Assembly (NCBI GenBank): GCA_008330645.1
Contig: VLTN01000009.1
Span: forward strand, 620,001 to 684,000
Length of the DNA stretch: 64,000 bases
Origin: Cafeteria roenbergensis
Taxonomy: Eukaryota; Sar; Bigyra; Bicosoecida; Cafeteriaceae
Direction of reading: 5' to 3'
The notes beneath the pieces were generated by a model that saw only the letters and a program-made list of their open reading frames with translations, was not told the origin of the DNA and searched no databases. How positions within the stretch are numbered: the first letter of the stretch is position 1; every line of letters starts with the position of its first letter. Positions 9,817 through 18,440 of the stretch are shown here, in pieces. A program made the translations under genes and the position numbers.

Positions 9817-11169
9817 CTACGCACCGGGCACGTGGCGCCTCTCCTCGGCAAGACTGCACCACATGTCCAGGCCCATCCAGCCCTCCTTGAGCAGCTCGGA
9901 CAGGCGGGTCTCGCTCATGTCGAAGTTGCCCTGGACCTGCCAGCCGCCGTAGTTGCTCAGCCGGCAGCGGAAGCCCGCCTTGCCCAGACCCACGAGCTTG
10001 GGGAGCACCTCCGTGAACGGGTCGATCTTGCCAAGCCTCCAAGCGTTGTGGTTCAGCTCCATGATCAGGTTGTAGATCCGCCCCTGCTGCAGCAGACGCG
10101 CGGCGCCCGCCAGCATCGCCCCCTCGCTGCCCTCCACGTCCACCTTCATCGCCGCGATCACCACGTCGCGCTGCGGGCCGCCCGCCGGGCCAAGCACCAG
10201 CTCGTCAAGCGTCAGCATGGGCACCGGCACGGCGTCCTTGTACTCGGGCTTGCCCGTGTAGGTGCTGGCAAGGCCTTGCAGCTGGGACGGAGTCAAGTAC
10301 GGGAAGGTGCCCCAGCACCCCGTGCGGCGCTGCACCGTGTCGAAGGCGTCCACAGCGCGGTCGCCAGCGAACGCGTTGGCCACCTGAACGCGGTCCGCGA
10401 TGCCGGACGCGATCGCCTCCTTGCGGATGTACTGGGCACAGTGCGGCTGCGGCTCCACGAACACAACGGGGTACCCCAGGGTGCCCGACATGGTGCCGTA
10501 GAAGCCCGAGTTGGCGCCGACGTCGGCCATCCACACGCTGTCGTCCCCGCTCGGGCTGGTGCAGATGGCGAAGCCTTCGAGGCCGCTGCTCATCTTCGCC
10601 TTGCACCACTCGCCGTCCAGCGCGAAGGCGAAGGCCTCCATGACGTGCTTCTCGTGGGTCACGAGGTACTCGAGGATGGGGTCGCTGCCGGACCCGCTGT
10701 TGTCCACCATGTAGAACTTGCGGTCGGTCAGCTGGAAGGCGGTCGACACCTGGCGGACGGGAAAAGGCTCGCCCGCGATGCGCTCGGCTTTGAAGGCCGC
10801 GACCAGGTCGGTCTGGGACGCGAGGGGGGGCATGTTGCCAGCAGTAGCAGGCGTCGAGTCAGGCCTGCTCCCGCCGGACGCTGCCGTGGCCGCGCCCTGG
10901 TCGCGCGCGCCGCCCCGCACACCGCCGGAGGCGTGTGCATCGATGGGGGCACCGATCGCGCCGGGTCCGGCGGCGGGGGCAGCGAGCCGGGCACCGGGCT
11001 GGGCCTGGAGAAGGGAGACGGCAAGCCATCCGCCGGCAGCGCCGCCGACGAGCGCGACGGCGGCGGCAGCGGCCACGAGGCCAAGCGTGGAGGCCTGGAG
11101 CGCGACAATGGGCTTGTCCTTGGGTCCCATGCGGCGCTCGACCCTCATGGCGGCTCAGGCGGGAGCAAA
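9748..11169. repeat. Duplicated FkbM gene unit, copy A
   Basis: This 1422-bp segment matches 16618-18039 at a constant offset of 6870, with no gaps. I counted about seven substitutions. It covers the whole FkbM gene, ~70 bp after the stop and only ~20 bp before the ATG. Beyond these edges the flanks are unrelated. I saw no target-site duplication, inverted ends or poly-A trace. Confidence 0.95.
9817..11148 (-). CDS. Membrane-anchored FkbM-type methyltransferase, copy A
   Basis: 443 residues, single exon. A short basic N-terminus is followed by one hydrophobic helix (STLGLVAAAAAVALVGGAAG, residues ~19-40), so it is probably a type II Golgi or ER membrane protein with a lumenal catalytic domain after an Ala/Gly/Pro-rich stem. 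The SAM-binding fold is recognisable: motif I MADVGANSGFYG, then VVFVEPQPHC, and the FkbM signature AAMKVDVEGSEGAML. FkbM enzymes methylate sugar or other hydroxyl groups; the acceptor cannot be told from sequence. It differs from copy B by only a few residues (PSQ versus SAQ in the YLT-QLQG stretch, E/K and M/V near the C-terminus, A/T near the N-terminus). The first in-frame ATG after the repeat edge was taken. Confidence 0.88.
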   Translation of the reverse strand: MRVERRMGPKDKPIVALQASTLGLVAAAAAVALVGGAAGGWLAVSLLQAQPGARLAAPAAGPGAIGAPIDAHASGGVRGGARDQGAATAASGGSRPDSTPATAGNMPPLASQTDLVAAFKAERIAGEPFPVRQVSTAFQLTDRKFYMVDNSGSGSDPILEYLVTHEKHVMEAFAFALDGEWCKAKMSSGLEGFAICTSPSGDDSVWMADVGANSGFYGTMSGTLGYPVVFVEPQPHCAQYIRKEAIASGIADRVQVANAFAGDRAVDAFDTVQRRTGCWGTFPYLTPSQLQGLASTYTGKPEYKDAVPVPMLTLDELVLGPAGGPQRDVVIAAMKVDVEGSEGAMLAGAARLLQQGRIYNLIMELNHNAWRLGKIDPFTEVLPKLVGLGKAGFRCRLSNYGGWQVQGNFDMSETRLSELLKEGWMGLDMWCSLAEERRHVPGA

Positions 11170-11408
11170 TGTGTGCGCTAGCGTGGCGGCTGTGCGAGCG
11201 AGAGACGAGTGCGCGTCCGTGTCTTTATCGATTGGTTTGGCGCCCGCAGCCCTGACACCGCCCAAGTCGCGACGCCAGGACTCGCAAACGTGGCACACAT
11301 ACCTTTGGTTTGGGCTGCAGGCGTGCAGTGACGCTCCGGCAAGCGCCTGCACCAGTGCAGGAGGGCTCCGCGTCGGTGCGTGGGAGCGAGCGTGCCCTGC
11401 CAACTCTG
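11149..11408. other. Gap upstream of FkbM copy A
   Basis: These 260 bp lie between FkbM copy A and the stop of the next minus-strand gene. Only the first ~20 bp are shared with the region upstream of copy B, so the two FkbM copies have different promoters. Nothing else is recognised. Confidence 0.5.
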
Positions 11409-13562
11409 TCAAGAGTTGTCCTCGGAGTCTCGACCAGGCTTGGATGTGCCGCGGCCCGGAGCAGGCTCGTCTGCCAGCGCCTTTCTGATTCGCCTCCTTG
11501 CAGCGCCCGCTGCGAGAGCGGAAATGCTTCCTTGCGGCTGCTCTGCGCGCTCCTGGTGGGCCTGCAGCTTCGCGGCTGCATCGGCCTTCCTGCGAGCATC
11601 GCGCTCTTCAAGTTCCTCATCCGCCAAGTCAAGCTCAAGCGCAGCCGTGACCACGCTGCTCGCTCGATCCGCCGCACCTTGCAACCTCGACTTGGACTTC
11701 AAGGCCGCCTCCTCCGCTGCCTGGCGGAGCTGGGAGACGTCGCCACTGACGAAGGCGCTGCGCATTTGGCCGTACGCCGAACGGGCAGCGGTTCCGGCCC
11801 GCTTGCTACGCTCCTGGCCTTCTCGAAGCAGGTCCTCTGCCACGCCTTGGGAGCGAGTACGGACACCTTGGACGCCTTCGTCGGCAGTTTGCTCGGCCGC
11901 TGAAATTGCTCCTTCCGCCAGCGTCCTCGCTCGTGTGACGTGCTCCGAAACCGCGGCAGAGCGCACCGAGTCCTCCGCAGCCCTGGCTGACGCGGCAGCG
12001 TCACTTGCCCACTCAGCGAGACGCCGGGCCGTGGCCGCAGCTTCGCTGCCAGCACCTGCAGCAGTCGCTTCTGCAGCTGCTGCATCCGCAGCTCGCTGCA
12101 GCCAAGCGGCGGCACCACCGGCAGCGCCCGCAGCCCCAGCTTGTGCCGCCTGGGCAACCGAGTCGGTGTTAGCCAGCGCGGCCCGCACGTCTGCCGTCGA
12201 GGGAGCGCGCAGCAGCCTGGCGGAGGCCTCTTCGGCATCTGACTTCGCTGTCTGTAGCAGGGCGGCCTCCAGGTCCGCGCCCTCCAGACCGCTGCCGGCC
12301 ACTGCCGCCGCCAGCTTGGCCTCATCAAGGGCGCCAGGGTGCTCGCGCAAGTACCTGCCGAGGGAAGCCGAGGGGGCAACGACAGAGGGCCGAACGCAAG
12401 CTGGAGGTGAGTGCGTTGTTGACCATTCGACGCCACCTCGCAGTCCAGCCAACGCACCAATCGCGAATGCGCATGCCAGCAAGCTTGCCCTGCCGTCAGC
12501 CGTCACAGCCAGACATGGGTAGCAGGTCGGAAGCAAACACTCACATGCGGACTTCTCGTCGCTTGGCCTGCTCAAATGCCAGGATAAATGCCTCGAGCGC
12601 CTCGCCAGCTGTCTCGGTGTAGGCGCGCACGATTTCTTTGCTCCTGTCCTCGCTGCTCGCCTCCCACAGGCGGCGGGCCAGACTGCGCGCGCGCTCTGCC
12701 GAAGTTGTCACTGCGGCTCCGCCGAGGCTAGAAAGCAGGGCTCTGGGCAGGAGGCATGGGTGACACTGCTCGCGAGTGCCTGGCCACATCGGGCAGCGAC
12801 AGGGATGCTGCGCGTCCTGGCATTGTTCGGGCAACGCAGTCGGGCGCTTCCATGACAAGCTGCCTGAGCCTGGCCCACGAAACACCGTCGAGGTAGTCGC
12901 GGCACCGCAAGGAAAACAAGAAAACGGAGCTGGCCGTCGCGCCAGCGGTCGCCTGCTCACCCATGGACTCGGCGAAGGCCGCGAGCTCTTCCCGCGAGAG
13001 GCTCTCGCCCCTGGATCGCGACAGAGCGCGCGCCAGCAGCAACGCCTCCTCGCGCTCAAGGGACTTGGCTTGGTCCCGGGCCTCGGGAAGCGATACACCA
13101 CGAGCCCAGTGAGTGTCCACTGCGGGCAGAGCAGCAGGAGCACGACGGTGCTGCCTGCTCGTGAACGCGGATGCGCAGCCTGAACGCCTTGCGCGCTCTT
13201 CAAGGAGCTGGAGACGAGCCGCTCAAGCTGCCGCGTTCGCCGCAATGCAACTTGTTCTGGACGTTCCACTCCCTCCCCGGGCTTGCTTCTGGGACCTCGG
13301 AGCTGACGCTCTCACGTTTGACCAGGTCAGCGAGCGCCGCCCACCAAGCCTCTGACCGAATAGAGGCCGCCTCATTCGCTTCAGCGTCACCAAGCTGGGG
13401 GAGCGCTTCGAGGGAGACAGGCTGGCCGGGTTTGGGCTTGCGCTGGGCCGGCTTGGGCGTGGGCTCGAATAGCGGGTCGTCGCGGTGCCGGTGGTATCGC
13501 CACGTCCTGCGGTCCGGGGCGAACGCGCGAAGAGACAGCCGCGCCGTTGCACGGGGTGGCAT
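11409..13562 (-). CDS. Unrecognised four-exon protein with one membrane segment and an Ala-rich helical C-terminus
   Basis: My model is exons 13562-13316, 13119-12801, 12727-12545 and 12489-11409, whose phases agree and give 609 residues. The strongest junctions are the GTGAGA donor after 13316 with a pyrimidine-rich acceptor before 13119, and the GTGAGT donor after 12545. The exon 2/3 junction uses a weak GTCGCT donor and is less certain. The N-terminus is Arg-rich and could be a targeting sequence. The middle is helical and charged (ALLLARALSRSRGESLSREELAAFAESMG). Exon 4 opens with a hydrophobic stretch (ASLLACAFAIGALAGL), then a long Ala-rich amphipathic region with many Glu and Arg, resembling LEA-like or apolipoprotein-like helices. 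No family is recognised. An upstream ATG near 13610 in another frame could begin an alternative first exon. Confidence 0.55.
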
Positions 13563-13953
13563 AGCGCGCGGACCGCAGAGCTTTTGCTTCGGAGGCGCTC
13601 AAAGCCATGGCTGCCTCACTCGGCAATGTCGCGGTATTGCTTGCGAAGAATGCGCTTGGCCGCGCGGAGCATTGGGGCGTGGCCAGCGCCTAGCCCGCGA
13701 GCGCTCCTCTTCCAATGGAGAGGCTGGCCAACGACCTCGGGATGGAGTACTTGCCTTGGCGTGGTGTGGGTGCCAGGCCAGCACCCTCCCCCGTCGCACG
13801 CCGGCAGAGCACGCTCTGACAGGGCTCCCAACAAGCTGAGGAGCGGCCGCGAGACCAGCGCTGTGACCATCCCCCACCCCCCCCCCGCCCCCCCGCGGCC
13901 GGCCCGCGCTGCTGACCGACTAAGCTCCGAGAGGTGCACCGTTTGCGCCTAGC
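13563..13953. promoter_or_regulatory. 391-bp divergent intergenic region
   Basis: This region lies between the start of the four-exon gene (-) and the TMEM97-like gene (+), so it should hold both promoters. Long C runs sit near 13869-13895. There is no TATA-like element, and no short gene that I can support. Confidence 0.45.
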
Positions 13954-14457
13954 ATGGGGTCCCGCCGCCCGTTGGACGCTCTTGACTGGGTCATCATTGT
14001 GTACTTGGCTTCCCACGTTGCAACAGTTTTCGCAATCGATTCGCAACTCGTGTTGGCTGACGTTCTTGGACCCGACAACGTGTGGGAGCAGCTGGGGCTC
14101 GCTGATGCCCTACGCCAATGGAGCAGTCTCGTGGGGGACTCGCTCGTGTCAAACCCGCCGACGTGGTTCAAGGCCGTGATCTGGTGCGAGCTTCTGCTCC
14201 AGCTGCCGTTTTGCGCGGTCGGCGCCTGGGCCTGGGCTGCTCGGAAGGAGTGGATTCGCTTGCCCGCTGCCCTGTACGCAGGCCACGTGCTCACGACCAT
14301 GGCTCCGATCGTGGCGGTTCTGGTCCAGGACGGCGCAACGCCCCTTGGGCTGGCTGTGTATGGGCTGTGGATCCTGTTCCCGGCCCTCATGCTGACAAGG
14401 ATTGCTGGAGCTGGCCAGGACTTGTTTAGCGCCAAGCTGCAGGCCAAGCGCGACTGA
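13954..14457 (+). CDS. TMEM97 / sigma-2 receptor-like EXPERA protein
   Basis: 167 residues, intron-free, with four hydrophobic segments, the standard size and topology of the EXPERA family in the ER membrane. Diagnostic pieces are LDWVIIVYLASHVATVFAIDSQ (helix 1 ending in the conserved Asp), NPPTWFKAVIWCELLLQLPF (conserved Trp-Phe-Lys and the Glu-Leu before QLPF), WIRLPAALYAGHVLTTMAPI and a basic C-terminal tail ending KLQAKRD, which could act in ER retention. Family members bind sterols and take part in cholesterol trafficking or related sterol metabolism. The start is the first ATG and gives full-length alignment. Confidence 0.9.
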   Translation: MGSRRPLDALDWVIIVYLASHVATVFAIDSQLVLADVLGPDNVWEQLGLADALRQWSSLVGDSLVSNPPTWFKAVIWCELLLQLPFCAVGAWAWAARKEWIRLPAALYAGHVLTTMAPIVAVLVQDGATPLGLAVYGLWILFPALMLTRIAGAGQDLFSAKLQAKRD

Positions 14458-14759
14458 TGGCGTGCGAGCCGCTGTTGCGTGCTGGAGCCGCGCGCCGCTG
14501 CAGCAAACAACGCTGCTCTGTTCGAATCGCGGACGCGCAAGCACACGTCGACACCGCTCTGGTACCTGACATAGTGCCTGGCGGCTTTGCTGGGCAGGCG
14601 GGCAGCATGGCAGTCGCCTCGACTTGGCGGCGACCCCTGCCGGTGCAGAGCTGCTGCGCAAAGACTTGCAGTCGGCCGCGAACCATCTCGGTCCCGCCAC
14701 TCCCGCGACGCACAAGCAGGCGCTTGCCTCCCGCACGGGGCGAAACGTATCGTTGAAGG
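14458..14759. other. 302-bp gap between two plus-strand genes
   Basis: This is the TMEM97-like 3' flank and the upstream region of the GH5 gene. I see no gene and no clear element. Confidence 0.5.
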
Positions 14760-16406
14760 ATGGGCTGGGGCTCCTGTCTCGCCGCCCTCGCTTGCGTGGG
14801 CCTGCTGCGGTTCGCGGAAGCTGCGATTTCGGCAGCCGTCGACCCGTCGTCTCAGTCGTTTGTGCTACCGGACGGGCGCACGGCCGTGTTCCATGGGCTC
14901 AATGCTGTGTACAAGCTACCGCCTTACATTCCGTGCTGGGACTGCGGGTTCGACCCCCAGTTGTCCCTCAACCAGGGCGACATCAAGACGCTTCGCTCCT
15001 GGGGGGTCACTGCGATTCGCCTCGGCGTGATGGTGGAGGCCGTGCTCCCGCAGGCCCTGCTCGGGGAGGTCAACGACACGTACGTCGCCGCGGTTGTGCA
15101 GCTGGCGGAGCGCCTGGGCGAAGCCGGCATCTACACGCTCGTGGACGCGCACCAGGACGTTCTCAGCCGGAGCTTCTGCGGCGAGGGGTTCCCGGAGTTC
15201 GCCGTCAGCACGGGGAACCTGTCGCAGTGGGAAAAGTTTCCGTCGCCACTCCCGGTGCGCATCGACACGGACCCGACGACTGGCTTGCCGAACCTGACGC
15301 AGTGCCAAGAGGTCGAGTTTGCGCTGTTCAACGGCGCCTTCGAAGTGGGCGCCGCCTGGGGAGGGCTCTACAACAACATGACCGTACGATCCTACTTTGC
15401 CAAGCACTGGTCTGCGGTGTCACAGGCCTTCGGCAAGGCTGCTTCGTCCCAGGAGAGCCCGCTCAAGCTGCTCGGGTACGAGTTGCTCAACGAGCCAGTG
15501 CCGTACCCCATCACGTCAGCGCTTGAGCAGGGCTACGGCGACCGTGTGAACCTTCAGCCCCTGTATGACCAGCTCTATGCCGCGGTGCGGAGGCAGGACA
15601 ATTCCACCGTCGTGCTGTACGAGCCGTCAGTGACCAACATGCTCCTGGGACAGGTGTCCGGCTTCAAGTCTGGGCCCGGGGGCAGGACCGACGACGACAG
15701 GCAAGGCATGGCCTTGCACCTGTACTGCAACGCTCTCAATGCCTCGGGTGACGTCGTGAACGTGACCGACTGCGAATCGTCGCTCGACGGGCTGTTTGAC
15801 CTGGCGTCGAGCTCCTTCGCGACCGCTGGAGGCGGCCGCATGATTACCGAGTTTGGCGCCGTCGGGGGCTCGGCTGGAGACGCCGCAACACTTTCAAGTG
15901 TCCTGGACCGCGCTGATGAGTCCGGGGTTTCCTGGGCATACTGGACGTTCAAAGGCTTCAACGACATCACAACGGTCAACTCCGTCACTGAGTCGCTCTT
16001 TGGGACCGACGGCGAGCCCCAGCCGCTCAAGGCCGCAGCGCCTGCGCGGTCCTACCCCCATTTGGTCCCAGCAGCCCTCGGGGCGCCATGCCGCTTCCGC
16101 TTCAGCCATTCCAGCCCACTGAGGGAGCTTGTGGTGGAGTACACCGTTGGCAGAGCTGGACCGGGCGCTGGCGCAGCTTCCCTGACAGCTGTGTTGTTCG
16201 GAAGCCCGACATACCACTATGTGGGAGGAGCCAATGTGACCGTCCTGCCCCCCGGCGCAGGCGTGGTGCATATGGAGCAAGCCGCAGACGGCTCTGGCTG
16301 GACAGGTTGGGTGACAGTTGAGCACCCACAGGCATCTGTGGGCGTGCCTGTTCGGCTTACGCTGCAGGCACTCACACCCCAGAATGCAACGCAGGCAGCC
16401 CCGTAG
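14760..16406 (+). CDS. Secreted GH5 endoglycoceramidase-like hydrolase
   Basis: 548 residues, single exon. The first ~21 residues form a signal peptide ending near AEA. The TIM barrel begins with GRTAVFHGLNAVYKLPPY and continues with WGVTAIRLGVMVEA, YTLVDAHQDVLSR and GYELLNEPVP. The proposed acid/base Glu245 lies in NEP and the nucleophile Glu364 in MITEFGAVGG, followed by the aromatic SWAYWTFKGFND. These are hallmarks of GH5 endoglycoceramidases, which cleave the glycan from glycosphingolipids. A ~110-residue C-terminal beta domain follows the barrel, as in bacterial endoglycoceramidase II. Several Asn-X-Ser/Thr sites suggest passage through the secretory pathway. A food-vacuole or secreted role in digesting glycolipids is inference. 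Confidence 0.88.
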   Translation: MGWGSCLAALACVGLLRFAEAAISAAVDPSSQSFVLPDGRTAVFHGLNAVYKLPPYIPCWDCGFDPQLSLNQGDIKTLRSWGVTAIRLGVMVEAVLPQALLGEVNDTYVAAVVQLAERLGEAGIYTLVDAHQDVLSRSFCGEGFPEFAVSTGNLSQWEKFPSPLPVRIDTDPTTGLPNLTQCQEVEFALFNGAFEVGAAWGGLYNNMTVRSYFAKHWSAVSQAFGKAASSQESPLKLLGYELLNEPVPYPITSALEQGYGDRVNLQPLYDQLYAAVRRQDNSTVVLYEPSVTNMLLGQVSGFKSGPGGRTDDDRQGMALHLYCNALNASGDVVNVTDCESSLDGLFDLASSSFATAGGGRMITEFGAVGGSAGDAATLSSVLDRADESGVSWAYWTFKGFNDITTVNSVTESLFGTDGEPQPLKAAAPARSYPHLVPAALGAPCRFRFSHSSPLRELVVEYTVGRAGPGAGAASLTAVLFGSPTYHYVGGANVTVLPPGAGVVHMEQAADGSGWTGWVTVEHPQASVGVPVRLTLQALTPQNATQAAP

Positions 16407-16686
16407 GATGCTCTGCGTTCGCGGCCACGAGCGACCATGAGTGCCTTGCCACGGCGTCAAGGGCAGGAACAACAAGACCGGCTGTGAGGCAAATCTCATC
16501 CAGTCGCGCTGCTGCACCTGTGCTCGGACCCCAAGGGGCAAACTTCTCAAAGCGCCAGACTGGTCAAGCGCACGTCATCTGTTGTGACCGCCCGCCACCC
16601 CCTTTCACCGCCCGCACTCGCCGCCCAACTCCGGGCTCCCGCGCGCTCGCCCTTGCCCACCATCCACATCGCCCCTCGTCTTCAGC
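16407..16686. other. Convergent gap with FkbM repeat 3' flank
   Basis: This 280-bp gap lies between the GH5 stop and the stop of FkbM copy B. Bases 16618-16686 are the copy B version of 9748-9816. The rest shows nothing recognisable. Confidence 0.5.
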
Positions 16687-18039
16687 CTACGCACCGGGCA
16701 CGTGGCGCCTCTCCTCGGCAAGACTGCACCACATGTCCAGGCCCACCCAGCCCTCCTTGAGCAGCTCGGACAGGCGGGTCTTGCTCATGTCGAAGTTGCC
16801 CTGGACCTGCCAGCCGCCGTAGTTGCTCAGCCGGCAGCGGAAGCCCGCCTTGCCCAGACCCACGAGCTTGGGGAGCACCTCCGTGAACGGGTCGATCTTG
16901 CCAAGCCTCCAAGCGTTGTGGTTCAGCTCCATGATCAGGTTGTAGATCCGCCCCTGCTGCAGCAGACGCGCGGCGCCCGCCAGCATCGCCCCCTCGCTGC
17001 CCTCCACGTCCACCTTCATCGCCGCGATCACCACGTCGCGCTGCGGGCCGCCCGCCGGGCCAAGCACCAGCTCGTCAAGCGTCAGCATGGGCACCGGCAC
17101 GGCGTCCTTGTACTCGGGCTTGCCCGTGTAGGTGCTGGCAAGGCCTTGCAGCTGGGCCGAAGTCAAGTACGGGAAGGTGCCCCAGCACCCCGTGCGGCGC
17201 TGCACCGTGTCGAAGGCGTCCACAGCGCGGTCGCCAGCGAACGCGTTGGCCACCTGAACGCGGTCCGCGATGCCGGACGCGATCGCCTCCTTGCGGATGT
17301 ACTGGGCACAGTGCGGCTGCGGCTCCACGAACACAACGGGGTACCCCAGGGTGCCCGACATGGTGCCGTAGAAGCCCGAGTTGGCGCCGACGTCGGCCAT
17401 CCACACGCTGTCGTCCCCGCTCGGGCTGGTGCAGATGGCGAAGCCTTCGAGGCCGCTGCTCATCTTCGCCTTGCACCACTCGCCGTCCAGCGCGAAGGCG
17501 AAGGCCTCCATGACGTGCTTCTCGTGGGTCACGAGGTACTCGAGGATGGGGTCGCTGCCGGACCCGCTGTTGTCCACCATGTAGAACTTGCGGTCGGTCA
17601 GCTGGAAGGCGGTCGACACCTGGCGGACGGGAAAAGGCTCGCCCGCGATGCGCTCGGCTTTGAAGGCCGCGACCAGGTCGGTCTGGGACGCGAGGGGGGG
17701 CATGTTGCCAGCAGTAGCAGGCGTCGAGTCAGGCCTGCTCCCGCCGGACGCTGCCGTGGCCGCGCCCTGGTCGCGCGCGCCGCCCCGCACACCGCCGGAG
17801 GCGTGTGCGTCGATGGGGGCACCGATCGCGCCGGGTCCGGCGGCGGGGGCAGCGAGCCGGGCACCGGGCTGGGCCTGGAGAAGGGAGACGGCAAGCCATC
17901 CGCCGGCAGCGCCGCCGACGAGCGCGACGGCGGCGGCAGCGGCCACGAGGCCAAGCGTGGAGGCCTGGAGCGTGACAATGGGCTTGTCCTTGGGTCCCAT
18001 GCGGCGCTCGACCCTCATGGCGGCTCAGGCGGGAGCAAA
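16618..18039. repeat. Duplicated FkbM gene unit, copy B
   Basis: This is the direct repeat of 9748-11169, same orientation, no indels and about seven substitutions. Its right end falls ~20 bp upstream of the ATG, within GGGAGCAAA, after which the sequences differ. It sits between the GH5 and METTL21-like genes. Confidence 0.95.
16687..18018 (-). CDS. Membrane-anchored FkbM-type methyltransferase, copy B
   Basis: 443 residues, intact, and a near-exact copy of the FkbM protein at 9817-11148, with the same N-terminal anchor helix, SAM motif DVGANSG and DVEGSEGAML signature. I read five amino-acid differences: A/T in the stretch just before the anchor helix, two in the YLT-QLQG stretch (PS versus SA), E/K in DMS-TRL and M/V in EGW-GLD. 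At least two of the nucleotide changes are outside the CDS or silent. None touches a catalytic motif, so both copies are probably functional. Its upstream region is unrelated to that of copy A, so expression may differ. Confidence 0.88.
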   Translation of the reverse strand: MRVERRMGPKDKPIVTLQASTLGLVAAAAAVALVGGAAGGWLAVSLLQAQPGARLAAPAAGPGAIGAPIDAHASGGVRGGARDQGAATAASGGSRPDSTPATAGNMPPLASQTDLVAAFKAERIAGEPFPVRQVSTAFQLTDRKFYMVDNSGSGSDPILEYLVTHEKHVMEAFAFALDGEWCKAKMSSGLEGFAICTSPSGDDSVWMADVGANSGFYGTMSGTLGYPVVFVEPQPHCAQYIRKEAIASGIADRVQVANAFAGDRAVDAFDTVQRRTGCWGTFPYLTSAQLQGLASTYTGKPEYKDAVPVPMLTLDELVLGPAGGPQRDVVIAAMKVDVEGSEGAMLAGAARLLQQGRIYNLIMELNHNAWRLGKIDPFTEVLPKLVGLGKAGFRCRLSNYGGWQVQGNFDMSKTRLSELLKEGWVGLDMWCSLAEERRHVPGA

Positions 18040-18440
18040 AGTGTCCACCAAGCGAGGGCAAGAAGCGCGCGGTCGAAACCTTTGCCGATTGTCGTTCGGA
18101 ATCGAGCAGCTGTACAGCACAGCCGGACGCGCTGCAGGGCGCACGTTCAAGTGCAAGGCTTCGTTTCCGGTTTCGATTTGCATTGAAACGTGAGCTCGAG
18201 GCGATTGGTGTTGTCTTGCACTCACGAAGGGCCGCGCACAAAACGAAGCCGCTCTGCGCCCTGCTCGCTGAAACCGAGCCAACCGCATGCGCGATTCCAT
18301 GACCTTGCGCGTGTTGCTGGTGTGGCTGTTGGGCAATGCAGAACCCCGCGACTCCAAGGTGGACGCCTTAAGTCGACAGGCTTGCTTCAGGCCGGGCTTG
18401 GCGAATGGCGCTCCATGTCTCTCGTCGCCTCAGGCCGGCC
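18019..18440. other. 422-bp intergenic region upstream of FkbM copy B
   Basis: Only the first ~20 bp are shared with copy A's upstream flank. The rest is less GC-rich than the genes and must contain the copy B promoter and the 3' end of the METTL21-like transcript. A short direct repeat of CAGGCCGGCC occurs near 18431-18452, overlapping the neighbouring gene's end. No gene is seen. Confidence 0.5.

Noticed and set aside
9697-11181. A 494-codon plus-strand frame opposite FkbM copy A, repeated opposite copy B
   Set aside because: It is duplicated only because the FkbM gene is. His/Arg/Val-rich and motif-free, so an antisense shadow.
9748-18039. FkbM duplicates as part of a transposon or retrocopy
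   Set aside because: No terminal inverted repeats, target-site duplication, poly-A or poly-T trace, or transposase or reverse transcriptase nearby. A plain duplication is simpler.
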